From the NCBI GenBank assembly GCA_009775095.1, contig VSOZ01000012.1:1-64000 (forward strand): a stretch of 64,000 bases of DNA. The letters run 5' to 3'. Positions within the stretch are counted from its first letter, which is position 1. Each line of letters begins with the position of its first letter. A program made the position numbers and the translations under genes. This document shows, piece after piece, positions 34,802-44,572 of the stretch. Source of the DNA: Muribaculum sp. GTDB taxonomy: Bacteria > Bacteroidota > Bacteroidia > Bacteroidales > Muribaculaceae. A model generated the notes under the pieces. The model was not told the DNA's origin. It did not search any database and worked only from the letters and a program-made list of their open reading frames with translations.

Positions 34802-35902
34802 TTATCGCAAGTTACCGTTGCTCCAAATCATGCGTTCACCCCAGAAAGGCATATATGTGTTATCGCAGTCGAGCTTTGAGGCCCGTTCCAATCCGAGAGC
34901 AAGCGACCAACGCGATGAAGCCACATCTTTATGAGTCAGTTCAAGTATATGTGACAACAACACATAATCAGGCTTGAACACGGCACCGATGACGTTGTTT
35001 TCGGTAAGCGCATTGGGAGCATATCGCGGTATATATATGTCTATATCCGCATCCTTTACCGTAGCGAATTTATCTGTGCCGAAGTTTGAGTCGCCCGAGT
35101 GCATTATAACACAGTTGCCGGCATCGGCGCCACAATCGACTTTATATACCGTAACGGGCACATTCGTATCGCTGTTGTTATGGTCGGTTATAAAACTGTG
35201 TATGCTGAACGGCCCTATGTTATAATCCTTGTTTTCGTCAGTTATATACTGCGGGTCACACCCCTCGATATCAAAATTGGCGAGTACGGGCTTGCCGAGT
35301 TTAGCCATAGCCTGTGCAAGCGGCAACGACTTATGATCGTTATGCACATGAGTTATGGCATAGAAGTCAATATACGGAGCAAGTTCCTCGGCACGACGGT
35401 GAAATATGTCGACGGCAAATGTACCGGTAGCCGTTTTCACTACATAGCCCATATTGTAAAGTTGGTAAACATGGACCTCGCCCGCTGCCGGAGTATCCTT
35501 GGATATGCCGTCGAGCACCCGGTCCATAGCCTTGTTGTAGTTATATATGACGGGAATGGTCTTCTCCATCGCCGTAGCAAGTGGAGCATCGCCTTCAAGA
35601 TAAGCCTTGAAAATAACGTCGGTACATTCGTCGGCCTGTTTTTGAAGCGTATTGAATATATCGATACGTTGCGACAGATCGGATGATGCTGCAGAAGTTT
35701 CCCACAGGCGTGTCAGAGCATCATTTTCAGCCGAAGGTAATACCGAGCCTTCGGGACGCCAATCATTTTTATCATCGTCGCATGCCGACATGCCGACAGC
35801 ACCAATAAACACAAGCACCGCAGCCGCGGGCTTTGACAGTGTAGTCAAAGCCCTGTTGGCGGCGCCGCATAAAGCGGTAGAAATTGAACCTAAAATATGC
35901 AT
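34802..35902 (-). CDS. Metallo-beta-lactamase-fold lipoprotein hydrolase
   Basis: 366 aa from the ATG at 35902; a longer frame to 35983 would run into the preceding gene. Lipobox Gly-Met-Ser-Ala-Cys41 is followed by Asp-Asp-Asp-Lys, a surface-export type signal. The metal site Thr-His-Val-His-Asn-Asp-His (184-190) is complete, and a later Met-His-Ser-Gly-Asp supplies further ligands. Family members hydrolyse esters or phosphodiesters, including N-acyl-phosphatidylethanolamine. Being surface-exposed before periplasmic GDPDs, it may do the first cut on a phosphodiester substrate (inference). Confidence 0.8.
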   Translation of the reverse strand: MHILGSISTALCGAANRALTTLSKPAAAVLVFIGAVGMSACDDDKNDWRPEGSVLPSAENDALTRLWETSAASSDLSQRIDIFNTLQKQADECTDVIFKAYLEGDAPLATAMEKTIPVIYNYNKAMDRVLDGISKDTPAAGEVHVYQLYNMGYVVKTATGTFAVDIFHRRAEELAPYIDFYAITHVHNDHKSLPLAQAMAKLGKPVLANFDIEGCDPQYITDENKDYNIGPFSIHSFITDHNNSDTNVPVTVYKVDCGADAGNCVIMHSGDSNFGTDKFATVKDADIDIYIPRYAPNALTENNVIGAVFKPDYVLLSHILELTHKDVASSRWSLALGLERASKLDCDNTYMPFWGERMIWSNGNLR

Positions 35903-35934
35903 GAAGAATGAGTTTTTAATGTTTTTGAATACTG

Positions 35935-37887
35935 TTATCGCAATGAGTTTGTACCACAATGATTCCCGCCGCGTACCGGCCACCCTCCTGATGCAAGAGG
36001 CACCTTTATGTCGAAAGTGGCTACAGAACCGTTAAGGCCGTAATAGATGCGGCAATCAGGGCCAATCGATACAGGCGACATTGTCTGGTTACCTATGTTA
36101 AGTACTACCTCATCATTACCGCTACAGTCAAATGCAAGCAGATTGAACGGAGAAGCGTACTGCGATATATAAGCCTTATTATCGGCTCCGAGAGCGAAGC
36201 CCGAATAAATATAATTTTTCTGAACGGTGTAGTGCCACTTGACATTGCCGTTACGGTCAACCGCATACAGTCCTCCGGACTTCTCACAGAAATATACCGT
36301 GCCGTCGGCATCCACTACCGGATGATAGCAGTCATTTGTCGCCGAAGGACTCGTCCACAACGTACGGCCCGTATTCATATCGACAGCCGCCACGCCGCCT
36401 TTGCTCTTTAATGTAGCATATACTATGCCGTCATGCAGGGCGAGAGAGCCTCCTCGTTCGGTAACCTTGTGTCCGGTGTCGCACGCCCATCGCAGTGAAC
36501 CCGATGCCGTGTATGACCACAATCCGGCCGAAGTGCCCATGTACACATTGCCGTCGGCATCGACAGCCACACCTCCGGCGTTGCCGCTCTGTACGGCATC
36601 CCACTTCTTAGCTCCGTTGTCGGCATCAAGAGCCGTAAGTTTACCGCCGTCAACAAGTACATATACAACACCGTCAGATGTAACGGCGGGAGCGGCTTTG
36701 ACAGCCTTGCCGAGCGTGGTCTTCCATTTCTCCACTCCATTGGACGTAATGGCATAGAATGTACCGGCACCGTCCTCGGTACCGAAATATATCTTACCGT
36801 CAGCACCTACAGCGGGGCCTGCTCCATATGTGGCGGCCGCTGTTGCAAACTGCCATTTAACGGTACCGGCCACGGCATCTACCGCAAACAGCGTCTTGGT
36901 GCTCTGAGAAACGGTATAGAACGTCTGTCCGTCGCCGGCAAACACTATGTTGCTCGACTTCTGATAGCCTGTTCCCGCAACCTGAGTCCACGCAAACGGC
37001 AGGACATTGATTGTTATCGAAGCTGACTCTGTCACGAGGTTGTCGTACACAACATGTACTGTCACCGTATTTTCTCCGGCAAGAGCAAAGTAGCAATCAG
37101 CCGAGGGCTCGGACGATATATCGGTGCCATTGACACTCCATTTAACCGACGCCACTTCACCCGAGATGAAATAAGCCGGATTATACTCGAGCTTGCACAA
37201 CTCATACTGGTGAGGAGTTTCGGGAAGAGCCGATATGGGACTGATCTGTCCGGGAACAGCCGTAGCCGATACGGCGGGGGAATTGCCGTGTCCATATACG
37301 CAGGTCAGTGTAAATGTATATTCCTTACCGTTTTCAAGCCCGTTAACAAGATATGACGCGGCATCGGGTTCGGGATTACCTGTCGATACGACCGTTCCGT
37401 CATCGGATGTAACCGAAAGGCTGTAAGTGTATGACAGTTCTGTAACCGGAGCTACCCATGATATAAATGCGCGTCCGTCACCGGCCATAGCCTTGAAGTC
37501 GGTTACCGGAAGACGTGTCGACTTGGGGGTGCAGGAAGCCGTAATTTTACGGGCAAGTCCGCTCTCATAGCGTGCCTGTACGGCAAATGTATAAGCGCAA
37601 TCGTTGACAAGCGGAGCTATCACTGCCATTGACTCTTTGCCGTCGACAAAAACTTCACCGCCTTCACCCGCCTGCGAGGTGGTCCATGTTATATAGTAGT
37701 CAACGGGCATCGGTTTACCCTCCTGCGGCTTCCATTGCAATGTTACCGACTCGTCGCCCGACAAAGCCGTCACTTCATCGACTTCATATCGGTCAAACGA
37801 AGCTCTGTAATCGTTTTCATCGTCACAACCGGTCAAAACAAAGACGGCTATGGCTGCCAATAATGTATGTTTAAATAATCTTTTCAT
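35935..37887 (-). CDS. Surface lipoprotein with Fn3-like domains and PQQ-type beta-propeller (SusE-position protein)
   Basis: 650 aa from the ATG at 37887. Lipobox Leu-Thr-Gly-Cys16 is followed by Asp-Asp-Glu-Asn-Asp. Two fibronectin-III-like domains (~35-215) and a PKD/Ig-like domain (~230-300) precede ~350 residues of PQQ-like repeats (Ala-Val-Asp-Ala-x-x-Gly and Gly-x-Val-Tyr motifs repeated about every 40 aa) forming a propeller. No PQQ enzyme residues are evident, so it is more likely a binding protein. It directly follows susD, the place normally held by SusE/F-like surface binding proteins. Confidence 0.8.
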   Translation of the reverse strand: MKRLFKHTLLAAIAVFVLTGCDDENDYRASFDRYEVDEVTALSGDESVTLQWKPQEGKPMPVDYYITWTTSQAGEGGEVFVDGKESMAVIAPLVNDCAYTFAVQARYESGLARKITASCTPKSTRLPVTDFKAMAGDGRAFISWVAPVTELSYTYSLSVTSDDGTVVSTGNPEPDAASYLVNGLENGKEYTFTLTCVYGHGNSPAVSATAVPGQISPISALPETPHQYELCKLEYNPAYFISGEVASVKWSVNGTDISSEPSADCYFALAGENTVTVHVVYDNLVTESASITINVLPFAWTQVAGTGYQKSSNIVFAGDGQTFYTVSQSTKTLFAVDAVAGTVKWQFATAAATYGAGPAVGADGKIYFGTEDGAGTFYAITSNGVEKWKTTLGKAVKAAPAVTSDGVVYVLVDGGKLTALDADNGAKKWDAVQSGNAGGVAVDADGNVYMGTSAGLWSYTASGSLRWACDTGHKVTERGGSLALHDGIVYATLKSKGGVAAVDMNTGRTLWTSPSATNDCYHPVVDADGTVYFCEKSGGLYAVDRNGNVKWHYTVQKNYIYSGFALGADNKAYISQYASPFNLLAFDCSGNDEVVLNIGNQTMSPVSIGPDCRIYYGLNGSVATFDIKVPLASGGWPVRGGNHCGTNSLR

Positions 37888-37910
37888 AATCGATATAGAT
37901 ATTTTTCGGA

Positions 37911-39305
37911 TTAATAACCGGGATTCTGCCATAGAATGGTCTTGTCGTTAATACGCTCGATTTCAGTCGAAGGTATGGGATAAAGCATCTGATAATCCAA
38001 TATGGTAAGACCTTCATTTGCCGCAGCTTCCATAGCTCCGCCCAAACGCACCGAGTCAAACCAACGATGTCCCTCGTAAGGAAACTCTTTCTGACGCTCA
38101 AGCATGACAGCCTTGCGGAAAGCATCGCGATCGGGCAGGTCGGCTATGTCTATGGGAGCCAGACCGGCACGCGTATGCACTGCATTGAGAGCATTGAGCG
38201 CCGGCGAGTCCTGACGGTTGCTGTAGCCTACCTCGTTAAGAGCCTCGGCGTACATGAGCATGACATCGGCATATCTGAGGATTACGTTGTCGGCGCCATA
38301 CTGGCGTGTAGTAGCGTCGCGGGTGTCATAGAACTTACGCATCAGATGAGTGTTGACGTCGGGCACTTTGACATACTCAAGCAACTGCGAGCGACGGTCG
38401 GCGGGAGTATAAAGCTCGTTGAGAGTACGTGTACGGTTATTGTCATCTGTAAGGTTGGTGAGTGCATACCAAGCGCCGTGTCCCTCACCCACTACGGTCT
38501 TGTTGTAGCGAACGGCAAATATAATCTCGGAATTCATCTTGTTTTCCACGTCAAATACATCAAGTACATCTGGCAGAAGTGAATAAGATCCTATCATGCC
38601 CTCAAGCAGTGAAGCCGCTTTGTCGGGATGACCAAACGTAAGATACACTTTGGCAAGGAGCGCCTTGGCGGCTCCGCTTGTAGCACGTCCTATATCGGAC
38701 TTGGGATATGATGCGGGGAGCATGTTGTCGTTGACTATCATCTCAAGATCGCCGGCTATGTAACCGTACATCTCGTCAACCGAAGGACGAGCAAGTTTTA
38801 ATGCTTCGTCAACCGACACGACCTTACGGGCCACCGGCACTGTTCCCCAAGCACGATACATGTTAAAGTAAGTCAGAGCACGTATGAACATGGCTTCGGC
38901 CTTGAACTGATTGCGCTTGACAGCGTCGAATTGCGCGTCATCTATACGGTCGAGCACCATATTGCAGCGGTATACACCGTTATTGAAGTTGGCCCAGAGG
39001 TCATCAAGTATGCCGTTGGCCGGAGTCTCCTTGAACTTGTCAATGTCATAACGGTCCTGTGTGCCCGCCGTAGGAGCGTTGAGAGTAAGGTTGTCACTGC
39101 GGTACTCGCACATCTCGATGTAAAAATTCATTTGAGTCTGCAATTTGGCATAACAACCGTTTACAGCGATCTCGAAGTCGCTTTCGGTCTTGTATATCTT
39201 GTCTACCGTCACCTGATCGTCGGGCTGCAGATCAAAAAAGCTGTCGCTGCATGATGTCAGCACCAATAATGAGGCTGCGGTAATTGCCGTCAATAGTTTT
39301 TTCAT
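37911..39305 (-). CDS. SusD/RagB family outer-membrane lipoprotein
   Basis: 464 aa. Lipobox Val-Leu-Thr-Ser-Cys19 then Ser-Asp-Ser-Phe-Phe-Asp-Leu-Gln-Pro. TPR-rich SusD fold with Phe-Ile-Arg-Ala-Leu-Thr-Tyr-Phe-Asn-Met-Tyr and, at the C-terminus, Gly-His-Arg-Trp-Phe-Asp-Ser-Val-Arg and the Tyr-Pro-Ile-Pro-x-x-Glu end motif. It forms the substrate-capturing lid on the SusC barrel encoded 18 bp upstream. Confidence 0.96.
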   Translation of the reverse strand: MKKLLTAITAASLLVLTSCSDSFFDLQPDDQVTVDKIYKTESDFEIAVNGCYAKLQTQMNFYIEMCEYRSDNLTLNAPTAGTQDRYDIDKFKETPANGILDDLWANFNNGVYRCNMVLDRIDDAQFDAVKRNQFKAEAMFIRALTYFNMYRAWGTVPVARKVVSVDEALKLARPSVDEMYGYIAGDLEMIVNDNMLPASYPKSDIGRATSGAAKALLAKVYLTFGHPDKAASLLEGMIGSYSLLPDVLDVFDVENKMNSEIIFAVRYNKTVVGEGHGAWYALTNLTDDNNRTRTLNELYTPADRRSQLLEYVKVPDVNTHLMRKFYDTRDATTRQYGADNVILRYADVMLMYAEALNEVGYSNRQDSPALNALNAVHTRAGLAPIDIADLPDRDAFRKAVMLERQKEFPYEGHRWFDSVRLGGAMEAAANEGLTILDYQMLYPIPSTEIERINDKTILWQNPGY

Positions 39306-39323
39306 TTTTGTGATTTTATAAAA

Positions 39324-42300
39324 TTAGAAAGTGGTTAAGTTAAGGCCTATCATAAACGTACGGGCCAAGGGATATGTACCGTAGTCCTCGCCGGGAGTAA
39401 GCGCGTTGCTGTTGCGCAGACTCACTTCGGGATTGTAACCCGAATAATCGGTCCAAGTATACAGATTGTTGGCCGAGAAGTAGATGCGGCACTTCTCGAT
39501 GTAGAGTTTCTTTGTCCAATGAGAAGGCAGCGTATAGCCCACGGTTATATTCTGCAGGCGCAGATATGAGCCGTCCTCAAGATGCCATGTCGACGTACGG
39601 GCGTTGTAGCCAGTCTGCTTGCGGTTGGCGCGGTTTGTAAGTCCGTCGCCTATGTTTGTCGGGCTTTGCCAGCGGTTAAGGCTCGCTACGGTGCCGTTTA
39701 CATTACCCTCCATATTATCGAGATAACGGCGATTGAGGTTCAGAATCTCATTGCCGTACACACCTTGGAAGGCTATGGCAAAGTCAAGACCCTTGTAGGC
39801 GAGAGTACCGTTGAAGCCGTAAGTGAAGTCGGGCATATAGTTACCTACTATGGTACGGTCCTTGTTGACATCGAGTACTCCGTCACCGTCCACGTCGACA
39901 AAACGGAAGTCACCGGGACGAGCGTTGTTAAAGTGAGGATAAGACTTCAGATCCTCCTCATTACGGAATATTCCGTCCTGTACGAGCAGATAATATGAAC
40001 CTATAGGCTTACCCACCTGCGTGATGTAATAAGCGTGTTCAACGCTACCCGACGATATTATCGGAGCATTCTGCTGGCCGAGAGCCTTTACTTCGTTGGT
40101 ATTCTTTGACCAAGTGGCATTGAACGAGTAGCTCAATCCGTTTTTGTAGGAGTGTGACGAACCTAATGAAAGCTCCCAACCGCGGTTGTTGACCTGACCT
40201 ATGTTCATCAGCGTCGTGCTGTAGCCGGTAGGACGCGGAACGGGCACATTGAGGAGCATGTCGTAAGTATCGGCATAATAGTATTCAGCCGTAAGTTTCA
40301 GATATCCGTTAAGCGCAAGAAGGTCAAGACCGGCATTGATCATAGAAGTCTTTTCCCAAGTCAGGTCGGGATTGTCGATACCGGTAGGTTTGTAACCGCT
40401 GTTCAACGAGCCGCTGCCCGAACCGAATATATAATCATCCTGATCCATCGTGGACAGATGGCGGTAATTGCCGATCTGGAAGTTACCGGTCTTGCCGTAG
40501 CTGAAGCGCAACTTACCGTCATCCAACCAGTTCATAGCACTGATATTACGGAAGAAATCCTCACCGGTAAAACGCCATGCGGCCGATGCCGAAGGGAAGT
40601 AGCCCCAACGATTGTTTTTACCGAAGCGTGAAGAGCCGTCGGCACGTATAGCGGCCGAAAGCATATAGATGCCGCGGTAGCTGTACTGCGCACGTGCGAG
40701 ATATGATGCGAGCGACCACTCTGTTGTCTGTGAATTTCCGTCAGAAACAGTTCCACCGGTTATAGTCTGTATATAATCGTTAGGATAGTCGGTGGCCTTT
40801 ACATAAACACCTTTGTAAGTCTCTTTCTGGGCCGACTGTACAACTACGGCGCTGACAGTATGGTCGCCGAAATCGGCATTATAGTTAAGCTGATTTTCAA
40901 GGAGCCAGTTATAGTAGCTGCCGTTGGAAGCCTCCCCTACAGGATTGGACTGTTTGTCATAATAGTCCTTGCCGAGCAGAGGAAGTGAACCGGAGCGATA
41001 CTTTTCGTTATTGGCCCCGTAGTAGTTTCCGCCAAACGATGTCTGAAACGAAAAGCCACGACCGAAATCAAAGCCGACAAAAGCACGTCCCGTGAAAGCG
41101 AAACGAGTGACATCGTCTTTCTGCAACGTAGCGAGAGCCACAGGGTTGAGCACTTCATTGTGCTGATAGTCATTGCCTATACGCCAATATCCGTTGCCCT
41201 GATAATTGAACGAACCGTCGGCATTGTACACGGGCCATATCGGGCATGAAGCGAGAGCCGACTGTACTACACCGCCGCTACCGTAAGAGCCTGATGCGTT
41301 AACTCGCTTTGATTTTGAATATGACGGCGACATATTGACTCCATAACGGAAACGCTGGTACTTACCGTCAAGATTCATACGTAGCGAGTACTTCTCAAAG
41401 TCGGAGTTTATGATTATACCCTCTTTGCTCAAATAATTACCTGAGAAGAAATAATTTACAGTCTCGGTCTTGCCCGATACGGTGACGTTATGGCTCGTAG
41501 AGAAACCGGTGCGGAATATTTCGTCCTGCCAATCGGTATCGGTAAGATTGGGTTCACCGGTAAGATAAGGCAACAGCTCAATAGGATAATTGCTGAACGA
41601 CTCTGGACGGCTGCCGTTAGGGTCGGTACCGCCGGGATGAAGATCCCAGTAAGCATTGTCATGCGCCTCTTTTGACAACTGCGCATACTGATAGGCATTC
41701 ATCATGTCAATCTTCTTTGACACCTTATCCCATGCGGCATATCCGTCATAGGTGACCTTCACGCGCTCTGAGGCTCCCTTCTTTGTGGTTATGATGATGA
41801 CACCGTTGGAGCCGCGCGAACCATAGATAGCCGCAGCCGAAGCATCCTTGAGCACTTCGAGCGACTCTATGTCATTAGGATTGATATTTCCGAGACCGTT
41901 GTCCATCGGCACACCGTCAACGATGTAAAGGGGGTCATTGCCGGCAGTGGCCGAACTCACACCACGTACGCGTACCATAATATTGTTGCCTTCGGGATCG
42001 CCCGAGGTCTGCATTACCTGTACACCCGGCATTTTACCGGCCATCGACTGACGGAAATCGGAGTTAGGCAGATTGGCTATGTCCTCCGACTTTATCTGTG
42101 ATATAGCCGTCGACACATCTCGTTTTTTAACTGTACCGTAGCCGATAACCACTACCTCATCGAGCACCTCGGCATTTTCGGAAAGTGTAAAATCGTACAC
42201 GTCTTTAGCGCCTACCGTAAAAGCGATCGGCTGGTAACCGATATACGATACATTTACTGTAGCCCCTTCCGGCACTTTATCAATAGTAAAGTTACCGTCA

Positions 42301-42761
42301 AAGTCAGTCGATACGCCGTTAGAGGTACCGTCGACAATAACCGACGCTCCTATAACCGGCTCACCTTCGGGATCAATTATAGTCCCCGAAATCTTTTTTG
42401 TCTTTGCATTTGCCGGCACGGTAGCCCGTGAAGCGTCGCCAGAAGCCTTGACTATGGCTATGGACTTGTCGGAAACGAGGTCATAGGTAAGACCGCTCCC
42501 TTTAAGAGCCATATCGAGAGCCTTGGTTACAGGAATATTCTCACATGACAAGGTTATGCCGACCTTATCGGCGACAGACGAGTCTTTGTAAGAAAAACGA
42601 TAGGTGGTTTGGTGCTCTATGGCACTCAGCACTTGTGTTAGCGTCGCGTCCTTAAAATTGAGCGTAACATGCTGGATGTCGTTTGCCATGGCATTGATAC
42701 ATCCGGTTATTACGACCAAAAGGGTGAGGACACATTTACGCAATCTACTCTTTTGAATCAT
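39324..42761 (-). CDS. SusC/RagA TonB-dependent transporter with N-terminal STN signalling domain
   Basis: 1145 aa. Signal peptide, then an STN (secretin/TonB short N-terminal) domain at ~30-105, a carboxypeptidase-D-like beta-sandwich (~120-205), a plug with Val-Val-Val-Ile-Gly-Tyr-Gly-Thr-Val-Lys-Lys-Arg-Asp as TonB-box region, and a 22-strand barrel ending in Thr-Thr-Phe. The STN domain is the part that signals to a FecR-type anti-sigma, which is encoded just upstream. It imports the locus substrate across the outer membrane. The start codon lies inside an inverted repeat (42759-42848). Confidence 0.97.
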   Translation of the reverse strand: MIQKSRLRKCVLTLLVVITGCINAMANDIQHVTLNFKDATLTQVLSAIEHQTTYRFSYKDSSVADKVGITLSCENIPVTKALDMALKGSGLTYDLVSDKSIAIVKASGDASRATVPANAKTKKISGTIIDPEGEPVIGASVIVDGTSNGVSTDFDGNFTIDKVPEGATVNVSYIGYQPIAFTVGAKDVYDFTLSENAEVLDEVVVIGYGTVKKRDVSTAISQIKSEDIANLPNSDFRQSMAGKMPGVQVMQTSGDPEGNNIMVRVRGVSSATAGNDPLYIVDGVPMDNGLGNINPNDIESLEVLKDASAAAIYGSRGSNGVIIITTKKGASERVKVTYDGYAAWDKVSKKIDMMNAYQYAQLSKEAHDNAYWDLHPGGTDPNGSRPESFSNYPIELLPYLTGEPNLTDTDWQDEIFRTGFSTSHNVTVSGKTETVNYFFSGNYLSKEGIIINSDFEKYSLRMNLDGKYQRFRYGVNMSPSYSKSKRVNASGSYGSGGVVQSALASCPIWPVYNADGSFNYQGNGYWRIGNDYQHNEVLNPVALATLQKDDVTRFAFTGRAFVGFDFGRGFSFQTSFGGNYYGANNEKYRSGSLPLLGKDYYDKQSNPVGEASNGSYYNWLLENQLNYNADFGDHTVSAVVVQSAQKETYKGVYVKATDYPNDYIQTITGGTVSDGNSQTTEWSLASYLARAQYSYRGIYMLSAAIRADGSSRFGKNNRWGYFPSASAAWRFTGEDFFRNISAMNWLDDGKLRFSYGKTGNFQIGNYRHLSTMDQDDYIFGSGSGSLNSGYKPTGIDNPDLTWEKTSMINAGLDLLALNGYLKLTAEYYYADTYDMLLNVPVPRPTGYSTTLMNIGQVNNRGWELSLGSSHSYKNGLSYSFNATWSKNTNEVKALGQQNAPIISSGSVEHAYYITQVGKPIGSYYLLVQDGIFRNEEDLKSYPHFNNARPGDFRFVDVDGDGVLDVNKDRTIVGNYMPDFTYGFNGTLAYKGLDFAIAFQGVYGNEILNLNRRYLDNMEGNVNGTVASLNRWQSPTNIGDGLTNRANRKQTGYNARTSTWHLEDGSYLRLQNITVGYTLPSHWTKKLYIEKCRIYFSANNLYTWTDYSGYNPEVSLRNSNALTPGEDYGTYPLARTFMIGLNLTTF

Positions 42762-42848
42762 GGATTAAGTTTTGGATGGTTTAATAATTACTATAATCTA
42801 CCACGGTAGACAAGAATACTCAAACCGAGGTACCATCCTCAATCCATG
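42759..42848. promoter_or_regulatory. Long inverted repeat enclosing the susC start codon
   Basis: CATGGATT (42759-42766) pairs with AATCCATG (42841-42848), and GGATGGT (42774-42780) with ACCATCC (42832-42838); a small inner palindrome TCTACC/GGTAGA lies at 42797-42810. In the minus-strand mRNA the ATG of susC is part of the outer stem, so the fold could hide the start site. It sits in the 148-bp gap between fecR and susC. Confidence 0.6.
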
Positions 42849-42909
42849 TTTTAAAACATATTAACCTATTAATTTAAGATTTCACCAAACAAGAAGATAA
42901 TATGACACC

Positions 42910-43866
42910 CTATATATATATTGGTATATCAAAACCATATACCCGTGAAAGTACAGCATAAGCCTCATCAAGATCATCGGAAGGAAGAGTACCGGTAAAC
43001 GTATCGTTCAAAGCACTTTTTACTGCTGAAGATACGGTAATGCCGTAAGCATCCTCAATACGCGACACAAGCTCTTCGGGAGTGGCGTTGACAAAAATAA
43101 GCTCATGGCGCAACCATGCGGAGCGGGCGGCTATGTCATCAGCCTTCGTAACGCTTATATCGCCGGTCGAACGATCGACAAGAGCCACATGCCCTGGAGT
43201 AAGCGATACGGCATCGGATGTTTTATCAGATTTCAGCTCTACACTTCCGTTATCGAGAGCCACCTCGGTAAAATCATCATCGGGGCGTGCCAACAGATTG
43301 AATGAAGTACCCTTTACCACTATCTCAAGCCCCTGAACCGTTATATGAAACGGATGATCCGCATCTTTACTTACATTAAAATATGCCTCACCGGTAAATC
43401 TCACCTTTCTTTTGCCGTCGACATAATCGGCATAATATCCTATATTACTGTCTGAGTTAAGAGAAACCTCACTTCCGTCGGGCAACATAACTTTAGCACG
43501 TTCGCCTTTGGCGGTAATCACATGGCTCTGTCGCGGATCGGTCCCCGAATAATTGCCGTTTAAATATAGATATACTGTAGCAACGACAAACAGAGGCAAT
43601 AATATTGTAGCGGCAAGAGATACGACTTTTATCCACGCCGAACGACGCGGCTTACGGCTCTCCTCGATTCTTCGGTCTATGTCAGCTTTCATTCGCATCA
43701 AGGATTCGTCCATGTCGCACGACCGGGCATCCAGAAATTCGTCCCAGTCTTTTAACATCGCATCGCCGATCTCTTCGTCAGATAACGTATTAACCTGTTC
43801 ACGAAGTTTCTTTAATTCTTCGGGAGTAAGATTGTCATTTATATATTTCCTATTTAAATCATCCAT
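42910..43866 (-). CDS. FecR-type anti-sigma factor
   Basis: 318 aa. Short cytoplasmic N-terminus (~1-85), one membrane helix (Val-Val-Ser-Leu-Ala-Ala-Thr-Ile-Leu-Leu-Pro-Leu-Phe-Val-Val-Ala, ~83-108), then a periplasmic FecR domain (Val-Ile-Thr-Ala-Lys-Gly-Glu-Arg-Ala-Lys-Val-Met-Leu-Pro-Asp-Gly-Ser) and a C-terminal DUF4974-like module. It binds the sigma factor and releases it when the STN domain of the cognate SusC reports substrate. It starts 21 bp after the sigma gene. Confidence 0.95.
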   Translation of the reverse strand: MDDLNRKYINDNLTPEELKKLREQVNTLSDEEIGDAMLKDWDEFLDARSCDMDESLMRMKADIDRRIEESRKPRRSAWIKVVSLAATILLPLFVVATVYLYLNGNYSGTDPRQSHVITAKGERAKVMLPDGSEVSLNSDSNIGYYADYVDGKRKVRFTGEAYFNVSKDADHPFHITVQGLEIVVKGTSFNLLARPDDDFTEVALDNGSVELKSDKTSDAVSLTPGHVALVDRSTGDISVTKADDIAARSAWLRHELIFVNATPEELVSRIEDAYGITVSSAVKSALNDTFTGTLPSDDLDEAYAVLSRVYGFDIPIYI

Positions 43867-43887
43867 TGTAAACTGTGAAAAGGTTGG

Positions 43888-44487
43888 CTATATTATATTG
43901 ACAATATATACGCGAAAAAGTACCGACAACAGCAACGGAATTGCGACAAAAATGTCATTATGCCGCTTGCTCAATTCGTCTTTAAGACGTTTCATGCCCT
44001 CCGTTACCGCATTTTTAACCGTCTGCAGGCTAAGGCCCGTTTTCTGGGCTATCTCCTTGTGCGAAAGTCCGTCAATACGCGAAAGCCTCAGCACGCGGCT
44101 CTGTGTTTCGGGCAAAGAGTCCATTACGTCGTAAACCGATTTTTCAAATTCGTCATATTCTATGGAAGGAGTGCCGTCAACACTGACCGAATAAGCCTCA
44201 GCCGAAACAAAGTCTTCGTATATAGGAGAATTCAGCCTTGATTTATAGGCATTCACAAGACGATTGCGGGCAATAGTGAACAGCAAAGCTCTCAGTGAAT
44301 CACTTTTTATAGATTCACGACTGTTCCATAACGCTACAAATGTATCCTGAACTATCTCCTCGGCATCCTCACGCGACTTGACATATCGCATGCAAAATCC
44401 AAGCAGCTTGGATGCATAAAGTTGATATATCGTGTCAAAAGCACGCATATCACCTTGTTTTAAATGCGTTATGAGGGTTTGTTCCAT
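43888..44487 (-). CDS. ECF sigma-70 family sigma factor
   Basis: 199 aa with region 2 (Ser-Arg-Glu-Asp-Ala-Glu-Glu-Ile-Val-Gln-Asp-Thr-Phe at ~38-50) and region 4 HTH (His-Lys-Glu-Ile-Ala-Gln-Lys-Thr-Gly-Leu-Ser-Leu-Gln-Thr-Val-Lys at ~146-161). The C-terminus is hydrophobic, as in many Bacteroidetes ECF factors paired with FecR. First gene of the sigma-fecR-susCD-GDPD-transporter unit; it probably drives expression of susC onwards. Confidence 0.96.
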   Translation of the reverse strand: MEQTLITHLKQGDMRAFDTIYQLYASKLLGFCMRYVKSREDAEEIVQDTFVALWNSRESIKSDSLRALLFTIARNRLVNAYKSRLNSPIYEDFVSAEAYSVSVDGTPSIEYDEFEKSVYDVMDSLPETQSRVLRLSRIDGLSHKEIAQKTGLSLQTVKNAVTEGMKRLKDELSKRHNDIFVAIPLLLSVLFRVYIVNII

Positions 44488-44509
44488 TTGCCGAATGTTA
44501 TTGTCTCCG

Positions 44510-44517
44510 CAAATTTA
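44510..44517 (-). promoter_or_regulatory. -7 element upstream of the ECF sigma gene
   Basis: TAAATTTG on the minus strand, 22 bp before the start codon. No clear -33 TTTG. Confidence 0.4.
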
Positions 44518-44572
44518 AACATAAATTTCGTAATTACACCTGCAGCAATCACATAATTGCATTTCACGCAAT

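Noticed and set aside
36000..36950. PQQ-dependent dehydrogenase
   Set aside because: The repeats form a PQQ-like propeller, but no cofactor-binding or catalytic residues were recognised and the protein sits in the SusE/F binding-protein position.
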